In this document: in pieces, positions 7,809 through 15,089 of the stretch
Layout of the letters: each line of letters starts with the position of its first letter
Position numbering within the stretch: position 1 is the first letter of the stretch
Source of the DNA: QPIN01 sp964472945
GTDB taxonomy: Bacteria > Pseudomonadota > Gammaproteobacteria > Methylococcales > Methylomonadaceae
Assembly (NCBI GenBank): GCA_964472945.1
Contig: CAYYNM010000052.1
Span: 1-16,552 of the forward strand
Direction of reading: 5' to 3'
Length of the DNA stretch: 16,552 bases
The notes under the pieces: generated by a model
Database searches by the model: none
What the model was told of the DNA's origin: nothing
The model's input: the letters and a program-made list of their open reading frames with translations, nothing else
Program-made: the position numbers and the translations under genes

Positions 7809-9221
7809 ATGACAGATATGAATACAGAAGTTTTAGTTTTAGGTGGTGGTCCTGGTGGATATACAGCAGCTTTTCGTGCGGCAGATCTTGGTAAAAAAGT
7901 AACGTTGGTAGAGAGATACCCTGTTATTGGTGGTGTGTGTCTTAATGTGGGTTGTATTCCTTCAAAAGCACTGTTACATATTGCACAGATTATCCATGAA
8001 GCTGATGAAATGGAAAGTCATGGTGTTAGTTTTGCTAAACCGAAAATTGATTTAGATAAGGTCAGAGCTTTTAAACAAAGTGTGAGTCATAGTTTAAATA
8101 CAGGTCTTGCCGGTTTGTGCAAGCAGCGTAAAGTGACGGTTATTCAGGGTGTAGGTTCTTTTGTATCGGCTAATGCTTTAGAGGTAGAAACAGCGGCAGG
8201 AAAACAAACGATTACTTTTGAGCAAGCTATTATTGCTGCCGGTTCCCAAGCAACTAAAATCCCCGTTTTTCCGAATGATGACGACCGATTGTGGGATTCG
8301 ACCGATGCACTTGAATTAAAAGGAGTTCCTAAAAAGTTACTTATTGTTGGTGGCGGAATTATCGGTTTAGAAATGGCAACGGTATATCATGCGCTAGGGT
8401 CAGAAATTAGTGTGGTTGAGCTAATGGATCAAATTATTCCTGGTTGTGACAGTGATTTAGTCAGGCCTTTACAAAAACGGATTAAAAAACAATATAAAAA
8501 TATTTGGCTGGAAACTAAAGTCGATGAAATAAAACCTTTAAAATCAGGTTTAAAAGTTACTTTTTCTGGAAAAAATGTGCCTGACCCCCAAACCTATGAT
8601 GCCGTACTGGTTGCTGTTGGCCGTAGACCTAATGGATTAAAGGTTGGGGCAGATAAAGCCGGCGTTAATGTTGATGAAATGGGCTTTATTAGTGTTGATA
8701 AACAGCAAAAAACAAATGTTGATAATATCTTTGCTATTGGCGATATAGTGGGTAACCCTATGTTAGCGCATAAAGCTGTGCATGAAGGGAAGGTTGCTGC
8801 TGAAGTTATTTGTGGCGAAAAAGCTGCATTTGATGCCTTAACAATTCCTTCGGTTGCTTATACAGACCCAGAAATTGCATGGATGGGATTAACAGAGAAT
8901 GAAGCGAAAAAACAGGGGATTGAATATGATAAAGGCGCATTTCCCTGGGCTGCAAGTGGCAGGTCCTTAAGTCTTGGTCGTAATGAAGGTCTCACAAAAA
9001 TACTCTGTGAAAAAGAAACGGGGCGTATTTTAGGGGCTGGAATGGTTGGTCCAAATGCGGGAGAACTGGTTGCTGAAGCTGTTTTAGCTTTAGAAATGGG
9101 AGCTGATGCAGAAGATATTGGTTTAACCATACATCCACACCCCACTTTATCAGAAACATTTGCTTTTGCAGCTGAAATGGTCACTGGGTCAATTACAGAT
9201 CTCTATATTAAAAAAAGATAA
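7809..9221 (+). CDS. lpdA: Dihydrolipoyl dehydrogenase (E3)
   Basis: This flavoenzyme reoxidises dihydrolipoyl groups of E2 and reduces NAD+. The 470 residues carry the FAD-binding GGGPGG (12-17), the redox disulfide Cys44/Cys49 in GGVCLNVGCIPSK, an NAD-binding GGGIIGLE near residues 180-188, the second FAD contact AIGDIVGNPMLAHKA near residue 310, and the C-terminal catalytic pair His444/Glu449 in HPHPTLSE. Length agrees with E. coli Lpd (474). The ATG at 7809 is preceded by AAGAAGGGA, which overlaps the aceF stop; a second Met four residues in is less well spaced. As the third gene of the operon it is dedicated at least to PDH; whether it also serves 2-oxoglutarate dehydrogenase or the glycine cleavage system cannot be told here. 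Confidence 0.98.
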   Translation: MTDMNTEVLVLGGGPGGYTAAFRAADLGKKVTLVERYPVIGGVCLNVGCIPSKALLHIAQIIHEADEMESHGVSFAKPKIDLDKVRAFKQSVSHSLNTGLAGLCKQRKVTVIQGVGSFVSANALEVETAAGKQTITFEQAIIAAGSQATKIPVFPNDDDRLWDSTDALELKGVPKKLLIVGGGIIGLEMATVYHALGSEISVVELMDQIIPGCDSDLVRPLQKRIKKQYKNIWLETKVDEIKPLKSGLKVTFSGKNVPDPQTYDAVLVAVGRRPNGLKVGADKAGVNVDEMGFISVDKQQKTNVDNIFAIGDIVGNPMLAHKAVHEGKVAAEVICGEKAAFDALTIPSVAYTDPEIAWMGLTENEAKKQGIEYDKGAFPWAASGRSLSLGRNEGLTKILCEKETGRILGAGMVGPNAGELVAEAVLALEMGADAEDIGLTIHPHPTLSETFAFAAEMVTGSITDLYIKKR

Positions 9222-9251
9222 TGAGCGATAAACTAGCTACTCGGAGTAATT

Positions 9252-9734
9252 ATGTCAGTTAATAACCAAGAGTTTAAAAATGCACTCAAATTATGGGCAA
9301 GTGGTGTAACTGTTATTACAGCACAGACTGAAAATTTAGGGCTAAAAGGTATGACAGCAACGTCATTTACCAGTGTTTCTATGGATCCACCACAAATACT
9401 AGTTTGTATTAACCAATCGGCTGATACTGGAGACGCAGTATTGGAGGGCAAATCATTCGCTGTCAATATTCTTAAAGCCAACCAGCAGGAAATCTCTAAT
9501 CAGTTTGCAGGTGGGGCAAGTCAAGAGCAGCGCTTTGCTAATGTACATTGGCATAAGGGGGAGACGGGGTCTCCAGTTATTGATGATGCATTGGCTTCCA
9601 TTGAATGTAAAGTGGTAGACCAGGTGCTTGCTGGAACTCACTGGGTTGTAATCGGTGAGGTTCAAAAGGTTGAATGTCGCTCTGGTGAGCCTTTAATGTA
9701 TTACAACTCAGCTTACTGTGAATTAAAAGGGTAG
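9252..9734 (+). CDS. Flavin reductase-like domain protein (FMN-binding split barrel)
   Basis: The 160-residue protein has the full flavin reductase-like pattern: ASGVTVITA (16-24), GMTATSFTSVSMDPPQILV (33-51), FAVNIL (69-74), AGTHWVVIGEV (127-137, with His130 in the family's conserved GDH/GTH position) and PLMYYNSAY near the C terminus. Relatives such as HpaC and RutF use NADH to reduce FMN or FAD for a partner monooxygenase. No monooxygenase is in the window, so the partner is unknown. It begins 30 bp after lpdA with an excellent ribosome-binding site (GGAG, 5-base spacer) and on the same strand, so it is probably the last gene of the PDH operon. The biochemical class is reliable; the physiological role is not. 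Confidence 0.9.
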   Translation: MSVNNQEFKNALKLWASGVTVITAQTENLGLKGMTATSFTSVSMDPPQILVCINQSADTGDAVLEGKSFAVNILKANQQEISNQFAGGASQEQRFANVHWHKGETGSPVIDDALASIECKVVDQVLAGTHWVVIGEVQKVECRSGEPLMYYNSAYCELKG

Positions 9735-9761
9735 GATAGGTTTAATAACCCTCTAGTCAGC

Positions 9762-9771
9762 GGGGGGGGGG
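9762..9771. repeat. Ten-G homopolymer tract
   Basis: Ten consecutive G residues follow the last gene of the PDH operon in otherwise AT-rich intergenic DNA. It lies 27 bp past the flavin reductase stop codon and outside any convincing ORF. Such tracts slip during replication and are error-prone in sequencing and assembly. Confidence 0.85.
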
Positions 9772-9799
9772 TATTAATCTTTTACATGGCTATTATAAA

Positions 9800-9871
9800 T
9801 TGTAGAGCGGACTTTAGTCCGCTATTGATTCAGTCTTTGTGAGTTATTGCGGACTAAAGTCCGCCCTACAA
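9800..9871. repeat. Inverted pair of REP-like palindromes (BIME-like), family A
   Basis: Two 23-bp arms (9800-9822 and 9849-9871) are inverted copies of each other with one mismatch, separated by 26 bp. Each arm reads inward as TTGTAG, one or two purines, then a perfect 7-bp hairpin GCGGACT with a 2-base loop. A GTAG tetranucleotide at the foot of a hairpin is the hallmark of REP sequences mobilised by RAYT (TnpA-REP) transposases, and a head-to-head pair is the classic BIME arrangement. It sits in the gap between two converging transcription units, a typical REP location, and may also block transcripts or protect mRNA 3' ends. Confidence 0.85.
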
Positions 9872-9939
9872 CGGGGCGAAAACTTAATTTACTAAATTAG
9901 CCGGTGGCAAGTTAATAAGAATGGATTTTTATTCTCACT

Positions 9940-10641
9940 TTATTGCTCTATTGTTCGCCATTGTTGCTCAATAAAGCCCTGTATCGGTTGATATTGGGTT
10001 TTATAAGACATCTTTCTACAATCCTCTATCCAAAACCCCATATAAACAAACTCGAGGTGCATTTTTAATGCATGTTGAATTTGCCATAAAACTGCATAAT
10101 TTCCCAAACCATAGCGAGAAAAATCAGGTTCAAAAAAAGTATAAACAGCAGATAAAGCATTATCCAATAAATCGACTATTGCAACTGCTGCTAATTGGTT
10201 TTCAATAGAAAATTCAACAAATAAGGTATTGCACCAGTTACTTGCTAAGAAATTAATATAATCTTCTTCGTTCGAATTTGCCATGCTTCCATTGCTGTGT
10301 TTATACTTTTGATAGCGCATATACATATCATAATGTGCTTGTTCAAATATAGCGGGTTTAATGACAACAGAGGTGTTGTTGTTTTTTTTAATACAACGTC
10401 GTTGATTTTTTGTTGCTATAAATTGATCTACTGCAATACGAGTGGGAACACATGCAGAACAACTTGGGCAGTGAGGGGTGTAAACTTCATTTCCACTACG
10501 CCTAAAACCTTGCTCGATTAACTGACTATAAAGTGCAGTGTTTAAAGTAAGAGAAGGATGAACGAAAGCAGATTGGGCGTTCTTTTTATCTAAATAACTA
10601 CAAGGCGATTGTTCAGTTAAAAATAAGGGAATAGATATCAC
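9940..10641 (-). CDS. bpt: Aspartate/glutamate leucyltransferase (bacterial Ate family, Bpt)
   Basis: Bacterial members of the arginyltransferase family attach leucine from Leu-tRNA to proteins with N-terminal Asp or Glu, marking them for ClpS/ClpAP degradation. The 233 residues show CSYL (14-17), GFRRSG (45-50), the cysteine cluster YTPHCPSCSACVPTRI (Cys58, Cys61, Cys64), RRCIKKN (81-87) and, near the C terminus, YMGFWIEDCRKMSYKTQY. Many databases still name it ate. The start codon is GTG, since the codon two before it is the in-frame stop of aat; a weak GGAA lies about ten bases upstream. It begins 6 bp after the aat stop, so the two N-end-rule transferases are almost certainly one transcript. 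Family membership is firm; leucyl rather than arginyl specificity is inferred from characterised bacterial relatives. Confidence 0.93.
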   Translation of the reverse strand: MISIPLFLTEQSPCSYLDKKNAQSAFVHPSLTLNTALYSQLIEQGFRRSGNEVYTPHCPSCSACVPTRIAVDQFIATKNQRRCIKKNNNTSVVIKPAIFEQAHYDMYMRYQKYKHSNGSMANSNEEDYINFLASNWCNTLFVEFSIENQLAAVAIVDLLDNALSAVYTFFEPDFSRYGLGNYAVLWQIQHALKMHLEFVYMGFWIEDCRKMSYKTQYQPIQGFIEQQWRTIEQ

Positions 10642-10647
10642 AGGGTA

Positions 10648-11337
10648 TTATTTCCAGGCTAGCTTAACAGGTGGTGTTGAGCAATATTGAGTTAAAAGCT
10701 TAGAAAAATCGTCTCGATTAATCTCTTCTGCCCCTAAGCTTGTTAAGTGATTAGAATGTACCTGACAGTCAATCAGTTGATAGCCCCATTGAGATAACTG
10801 TTGCACTAAACAGCAAAAAGCGACTTTAGATGCATCTGTTGTTCGGTGGAACATAGATTCACCAAAAAATACTTGTCCGATTGCAATACCATATAAGCCT
10901 CCAACCAGTTCGTCATCAAACCATGCCTCAAAAGAATGTGCGATGCCTTGCTGGTGGAGTTCAGTATAAGCTAAATACATTTCTTCTGTAATCCAGGTGC
11001 CGGGTTCTTTGGCTCTGGGTGCGGCACAATATTGCATTACCTGAGGAAATGCCTGATCATAGCTTAATTTGAAAAGCTGTTTGTTAATTGTTTTCCTAAG
11101 ACTTCGAGAAATAATTAACTGTTCAGGAAACAGTACTAATCGAGGGTCAGGAGACCACCATAAAATAGGTTCACCAGGGTTGTACCAAGGGAAAATACCT
11201 TGTTGGTAAGCTTTAATAATTCTCTGAGGCGATAAACAGCCACCTACTGCCAATAAACCGTCAGGCTCTGATAGGGCTGACTCTATTGCCGGAAAATCTT
11301 GTTCAGGGGTTGATGGGTCAAGTAGGGGTAACTGCAT
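10648..11337 (-). CDS. aat: Leucyl/phenylalanyl-tRNA-protein transferase
   Basis: Aat transfers Leu or Phe from aminoacyl-tRNA to proteins with N-terminal Lys or Arg, creating destabilising N termini recognised by ClpS. The 229 residues (234 in E. coli) carry all family blocks: YQQGIFPW (44-51), LWWSPDPR (59-66), GTWI (113-116), HSFEAW (134-139), GGLYG (146-150), GESMFH (159-164) and the active-site region LIDCQ. By alignment from memory, Glu160, Asp190 and Gln192 match the E. coli catalytic residues Glu156, Asp186 and Gln188. It lies between trxB (58 bp upstream) and bpt (6 bp downstream). The Shine-Dalgarno is poor: the nearest purine run, GAGAGG, is 16 bases from the ATG and lies in the arm of a hairpin, which hints at control between trxB and aat. 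Confidence 0.96.
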   Translation of the reverse strand: MQLPLLDPSTPEQDFPAIESALSEPDGLLAVGGCLSPQRIIKAYQQGIFPWYNPGEPILWWSPDPRLVLFPEQLIISRSLRKTINKQLFKLSYDQAFPQVMQYCAAPRAKEPGTWITEEMYLAYTELHQQGIAHSFEAWFDDELVGGLYGIAIGQVFFGESMFHRTTDASKVAFCCLVQQLSQWGYQLIDCQVHSNHLTSLGAEEINRDDFSKLLTQYCSTPPVKLAWK

Positions 11338-11349
11338 AATTTGCTATGT

Positions 11350-11383
11350 TTAACCTCTCATTCTTATTGATAAGAGAGGTTAA
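11350..11383. repeat. Hairpin between trxB and aat
   Basis: A perfect 10-bp inverted repeat, TTAACCTCTC (11350-11359) and GAGAGGTTAA (11374-11383), encloses a 14-base loop. It lies 12 bp past the trxB stop codon and 12 bp before the aat start. No run of T follows on the minus strand, so it is not a canonical intrinsic terminator; it may stabilise the upstream mRNA end, attenuate aat/bpt or hide a purine-rich ribosome-binding sequence. Confidence 0.7.
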
Positions 11384-11395
11384 TTGTAATATTTA

Positions 11396-12352
11396 TTAAG
11401 CCTCTTGCTCATCTAAATATTTCTCAGCATCAAGTGCAGCCATACAACCTGCACCAGCAGAAGTAATTGCTTGTTTATAATGTGAATCCATTACATCACC
11501 GGCCGCAAAGACACCTTCTATGCTAGTTGCTGTTGCGTTACCATTAATCCCACTATGTACTTTAAGGTAGCCGTGTTCCATATCCAATTGACCCACAAAA
11601 ATATCAGTATTTGGTTTATGGCCAATCGCGATAAAGACACCGTGAACATCAAGCTCTTCAGTTGAATTGTCTTTGGTACTTTTGATACGCATACCCGTTA
11701 CCCCCATATCATCACCTAACACTTCATCTAAAGTATGATCCCACTTGATAACGACATTACCATTCTTTGATTTCTCAATCAGCTTATCGGATAAAATCTT
11801 TTCAGAACGGAATTTATCTCGGCGGTGAATAACAGTCACTTCAGAGGCAATGTTAGATAAATATAGTGCCTCTTCGACAGCAGTATTGCCACCGCCAATA
11901 ACGGCAACGGGTTTATTTCGATAAAAGAAACCATCACAAGTTGCACAAGCTGAAACACCTTTACCTTTAAAAGCTTCTTCTGATTCCATTCCAAGATACA
12001 TAGCAGAAGCCCCAGTTGCAATAATTAAGGCATCACAAGTATAACTGGCTGAATCCCCTGTTAAAGTAAAAGGGCGAGCCGATAGATCAGCTGTATGAAT
12101 ATGGTCAAAAATAATTTCAGTATCAAAACGCTCAGCATGTAAACGCATACGTTCCATTAAGTCGGGCCCTTGAAGCCCTTCAACATCACCAGGCCAGTTA
12201 TCAACTTCAGTTGTGGTGGTTAATTGACCGCCTTGTTGCATCCCCGTGATCATAACAGGATTTAGGTTGGCTCTAGCAGCATAAACAGCCGCTGTATAGC
12301 CCGCTGGACCTGAACCTAGAATTAAAAGTTTGCAGTGTTTTATGTCACTCAT
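11396..12352 (-). CDS. trxB: Thioredoxin-disulfide reductase
   Basis: TrxB uses NADPH through FAD to reduce thioredoxin in the cytosol. The 318 residues follow the low-molecular-weight bacterial enzyme: FAD-binding GSGPAGYTAA (13-22), the redox centre Cys136-Ala-Thr-Cys139 in SACATCDG followed by the acid Asp140, the NADPH-binding GGGNTA (153-158) and HRRDKFR (176-182), and the C-terminal FAD contact GVFAAGDVMD. Length is typical. The start at 12352 is supported by GGAG eight bases upstream. It is the first gene of a minus-strand unit with aat and bpt and is divergent from ftsK, an order also known from Pseudomonas aeruginosa. A perfect -10 box lies about 34 bp upstream. Confidence 0.97.
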   Translation of the reverse strand: MSDIKHCKLLILGSGPAGYTAAVYAARANLNPVMITGMQQGGQLTTTTEVDNWPGDVEGLQGPDLMERMRLHAERFDTEIIFDHIHTADLSARPFTLTGDSASYTCDALIIATGASAMYLGMESEEAFKGKGVSACATCDGFFYRNKPVAVIGGGNTAVEEALYLSNIASEVTVIHRRDKFRSEKILSDKLIEKSKNGNVVIKWDHTLDEVLGDDMGVTGMRIKSTKDNSTEELDVHGVFIAIGHKPNTDIFVGQLDMEHGYLKVHSGINGNATATSIEGVFAAGDVMDSHYKQAITSAGAGCMAALDAEKYLDEQEA

Positions 12353-12385
12353 TAACAGATCTCCGTGGGGGGTAGTAATTTTTTA

Positions 12386-12391
12386 ATTATA
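12386..12391 (-). promoter_or_regulatory. Candidate -10 box for trxB-aat-bpt
   Basis: On the minus strand this reads TATAAT exactly, 33 bases upstream of the trxB start. No convincing -35 box lies 16-18 bp further upstream, so either an activator helps or the match is chance in AT-rich DNA. Confidence 0.4.
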
Positions 12392-12484
12392 CTGCATAGT
12401 GCTAAATTATGGTATTGAAGAAGCAGACATTATTTTACATGGCTATATACATACTACAGGTTGGTAAAAAATAATAAAAAATCA

Positions 12485-12632
12485 TGTAGCCTTGATGTAG
12501 TAAAACGAAATCAAGGAGAGCATTAGATAAACCTTGAGTGGTGGATCAAATAAGTTGTTACTGCCTCCCTTAAGGCTATGTTAAAGAATCCACCACCAAA
12601 CCTTGATTCCACTTTGTTTCATCAAGGCTACA
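12485..12632. repeat. Inverted pair of REP-like palindromes (BIME-like), family B, with nested inverted repeat
   Basis: The ends are perfect 13-bp inverted repeats, TGTAGCCTTGATG (12485-12497) and its complement (12620-12632). Each end is a 31-base REP-like unit starting GTAG: 12486-12516 on the plus strand and 12631-12601 on the minus strand, each with CCTTGAT pairing to ATCAAGG across 13 bases. Between them a second inverted repeat, GTGGTGGAT (12538-12546) and ATCCACCAC (12588-12596), encloses 41 bp. An extra CCTTGA at 12532-12537 can pair with TCAAGG of the left unit, giving alternative folds. It lies between the divergent trxB and ftsK genes and differs in sequence from the family at 9800-9871. 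No clear target-site duplication is visible. Confidence 0.85.
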
Positions 12633-12656
12633 ATAGTTTAACTTAAAGGCATTGAC

Positions 12657-12670
12657 TCTTACCGGTAAGA
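12657..12670. promoter_or_regulatory. Perfect 14-bp palindrome, candidate operator
   Basis: TCTTACCGGTAAGA is its own reverse complement. It lies outside the adjacent repeat element, about 140 bp before the ftsK start and about 305 bp from the trxB start. A continuous palindrome without loop suggests a dimeric DNA-binding protein rather than an RNA hairpin. The cognate regulator is unknown. Confidence 0.4.
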
Positions 12671-12769
12671 ATAACTCAGAAATGTATTGATCTTTGCAAG
12701 TTAAGCTATCCACCATAATGATTTTTAGACACTGTTTAACAATTAATGTAAATAATTGCAACATTGTTC

Positions 12770-12775
12770 TATAAT
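12770..12775 (+). promoter_or_regulatory. Candidate -10 box for ftsK
   Basis: A perfect TATAAT lies 35 bases before the ftsK ATG. The hexamer 17 bp upstream (TGTAAA) matches the -35 consensus at only 3 positions. No LexA box (CTGT-N8-ACAG), which controls E. coli ftsK, was seen in this region. Confidence 0.4.
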
Positions 12776-12810
12776 TATGTTTTATCAGTAGTTTGTTATA
12801 AGTAGATATT

Positions 12811-15087
12811 ATGTCAGCAGTTATAGAAGAGAAGACAATTAAAGGTTTACGTGAAGTTGCATTTTTAGGTTTTTTTACCGTTGCACTATTTTTCTTGATT
12901 TCACTTGTGACCTTTAGTAATGAAGATGCCGGCTGGACACATAGCGGGACTATGGCAACCATTAATAATGCTTGTGGCATGGTTGGGGCATGGTTTTCTG
13001 ATTTTATTTTAAGTATTTTCGGGTTAATGGCTTATTTATTCCCCACTATGATTTTATGGCATGGTTACCTAATCTATAGTCAGACAGCCAAGCGTAATGG
13101 CAAGCTTATTATTGCAATACGATGGTCTGGGTTTATTGCAACACTTATTTCTGGCAGTGCAATTTTTTATTTACATATTTTAAGGCTACGCGTTGACTTG
13201 CCAGGCAGTACAGGTGGGATTTTAGGGCAGGAAGTAGGGGATGCTTTACTCCTTATTTTAGGTAATTCAGGGGCAACTTTATTATTATTAGCTATTTTTT
13301 TAGCAGGGGTTACACTTTTTACCGGCCTATCCTGGATTGCTTTATTAGATTTTGTTGGAAAACATTCTTTGTTGCTAGCTAATAAAGTCTATAGAGGATG
13401 TTTGTCTTTATTTGATTCCTATAAAGATAATAGGGTGCATGCAAAACAAATAAAAAGTGATACACCCGCTAAAAAAGAAAAAAAATCTAAAGTTAAAATT
13501 GCACCTCTAATGAATGCTTTTAAACGGGGGGACAGAGAGGGAAAAGAAAGTCAGTCCGATATTTTTGAAGAGTCATTTGACTCTAAAACATATAAAGGAA
13601 AATTACCACCTTTAGCATTACTTGACAAACGAATTTCTAAAGTTAAAGGCTATTCAGACAGTGACCTAGAAGAAATGTCACGTAAAGTAGAGGATGTTCT
13701 ACAAGATTTTAATGTTGTTGTTGAAGTGGTTGCTGTTCACCCGGGGCCGGTGATTACCAGGTTTGAATTAAAATTGGCAGCAGGTTTAAAAGTTAGTCGG
13801 GTTAGCGGTCTGTCAAAAGATATTGCTCGTGGCTTATCAGTGACGAGTGTTCGAATTGTAGAAGTTATTCAAGGGAAAGCGGTTATTGGCTTGGAAATAC
13901 CTAATCGGGAAAGGGAGATGGTGTCTTTACGGGACCTGATTGCGGCACGTAGTTTTGAAAAATCAAAATCAAAACTTACTTTTGCTATGGGTAAGGATAT
14001 AGCTGGAATTCCTGTGGTTGCAGATTTGGGGAAAATGCCTCATGTCCTTGTAGCCGGTACAACGGGGTCAGGTAAATCAGTTGCTATTAATACCATGATT
14101 CTTAGTTTACTTTATAAAGCCACACCAGAAGAAGTGCGGTTGATAATGATAGACCCAAAAATGCTGGAGCTATCAGTTTACGAAGGGATTCCACACCTTT
14201 TAACCCCCGTAGTAACGGATATGAAAGATGCTCAAAATGCATTACGTTGGGCAGTTGCAGAAATGGAAAGACGTTATAAATTAATGTCTAAAGTAGGGGT
14301 GCGAAATTTAGCGGGATTCAATCAATTAGTTAAAGAGGCTGAGAAGAAGGGCGAGCCGATTCGAGACCCCTTATTTCAATTGACTGAACCACTGGAAGAG
14401 GGTGAAGAGTTTCCAATATTAACTCACCTGCCAAGTATTGTGATTGTCATTGATGAGTTAGCCGATATGATGATGATAGTAGGCAAGAAAGTTGAAGAAT
14501 TAATTGCAAGGTTGGCACAGAAGGCGAGGGCAGCAGGGATTCATCTGGTTCTAGCCACTCAAAGACCTTCAGTCGATGTGTTAACAGGCTTGATTAAAGC
14601 CAATGTACCCACACGTATTTCTTTTCAAGTATCTTCACGTATTGACTCAAGAACAATTCTAGATCAAGGAGGAGCAGAAACCTTATTAGGTAATGGTGAT
14701 ATGTTGTTTTTGCCTTCAGGAACCAGTATTCCTATTAGGGCGCACGGTGCTTTTGTTGACGACCATGAAGTACATAAAGTAGTAGAGTTTCTTAAACAGA
14801 CCGCCCCCGCTAATTATTTGGAAGAGATTACTCAGGAACGTGTAGATACGGGTGAGAGTGTTGCTGAGGGGGGGGCGGATGCAGAAATGGATGCTTTATA
14901 TGATGAAGCGGTTATGTTTGTAACAGAAACACGTAAAGCATCTATATCCAGTGTGCAAAGACGCTTTAAAGTCGGTTATAATCGAGCCGCTAGAATGATT
15001 GAAGATATGGAAGTAGCTGGCGTAGTGAGCAGCCCGGAAGGAAATGGATCAAGACAAGTATTAGCACCATCAGCCCCTAAGGATTAA
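12811..15087 (+). CDS. ftsK: DNA translocase FtsK
   Basis: FtsK is a septal membrane protein that pumps chromosomal DNA and activates XerCD recombination at dif. The 758 residues show an N-terminal membrane domain with about four hydrophobic helices (roughly 14-34, 62-89, 104-124, 144-178), a short charged linker (about 195-265), the alpha/beta translocase domain and a C-terminal winged-helix gamma domain (about 693-750, with SISSVQRRFKVGYNRAARMIE). The ATPase has Walker A GTTGSGKS (416-423), Walker B IVIVIDE with Asp548-Glu549, and the LATQRPSVDVLTGLIKANVP block. It lacks the long Pro/Gln-rich linker of the 1329-residue E. coli protein, resembling the shorter Pseudomonas type. The ribosome-binding site is weak. 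An 8-G run near 14868-14875 is in frame. Downstream, lolA, its usual neighbour in Pseudomonas, is replaced by a tiny membrane protein gene. Confidence 0.97.
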   Translation: MSAVIEEKTIKGLREVAFLGFFTVALFFLISLVTFSNEDAGWTHSGTMATINNACGMVGAWFSDFILSIFGLMAYLFPTMILWHGYLIYSQTAKRNGKLIIAIRWSGFIATLISGSAIFYLHILRLRVDLPGSTGGILGQEVGDALLLILGNSGATLLLLAIFLAGVTLFTGLSWIALLDFVGKHSLLLANKVYRGCLSLFDSYKDNRVHAKQIKSDTPAKKEKKSKVKIAPLMNAFKRGDREGKESQSDIFEESFDSKTYKGKLPPLALLDKRISKVKGYSDSDLEEMSRKVEDVLQDFNVVVEVVAVHPGPVITRFELKLAAGLKVSRVSGLSKDIARGLSVTSVRIVEVIQGKAVIGLEIPNREREMVSLRDLIAARSFEKSKSKLTFAMGKDIAGIPVVADLGKMPHVLVAGTTGSGKSVAINTMILSLLYKATPEEVRLIMIDPKMLELSVYEGIPHLLTPVVTDMKDAQNALRWAVAEMERRYKLMSKVGVRNLAGFNQLVKEAEKKGEPIRDPLFQLTEPLEEGEEFPILTHLPSIVIVIDELADMMMIVGKKVEELIARLAQKARAAGIHLVLATQRPSVDVLTGLIKANVPTRISFQVSSRIDSRTILDQGGAETLLGNGDMLFLPSGTSIPIRAHGAFVDDHEVHKVVEFLKQTAPANYLEEITQERVDTGESVAEGGADAEMDALYDEAVMFVTETRKASISSVQRRFKVGYNRAARMIEDMEVAGVVSSPEGNGSRQVLAPSAPKD
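15079..15083 (+). promoter_or_regulatory. Ribosome-binding site of the small membrane protein gene, inside the ftsK 3' end
   Basis: AAGGA sits in the last codons of ftsK, 6 bases before the ATG at 15090. This strong site, in a position where it must also be coding, is the main evidence that the 65-codon ORF is a real gene. Confidence 0.7.
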
Positions 15088-15089
15088 AA

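Noticed and set aside
8858..9184. A 108-codon minus-strand ORF inside lpdA
   Set aside because: It is an antisense shadow of a highly conserved coding region; composition follows from lpdA codons.
9800..9871. A CRISPR array or a tRNA-like structure in the repeat region
   Set aside because: There are only two inverted hairpins and no direct repeats with spacers; no cloverleaf can be drawn.
11350..11383. Reading the trxB-aat hairpin as an intrinsic terminator
   Set aside because: No T tract follows the stem on the transcribed strand.
12633..12810. LexA (SOS) box upstream of ftsK
   Set aside because: A CTGT is present but no properly spaced ACAG completes the motif.
12576..12980. A 134-codon minus-strand ORF across the repeat element and the ftsK 5' end
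   Set aside because: It overlaps the ftsK start in antisense and runs through the inverted repeats; its translation has no recognisable pattern or ribosome-binding site.
14868..14875. An 8-G run in ftsK as a possible frameshift or phase-variation site
   Set aside because: The frame is intact on both sides and the winged-helix domain follows normally; similar 7-G runs in aceE reflect in-frame GGG codons.
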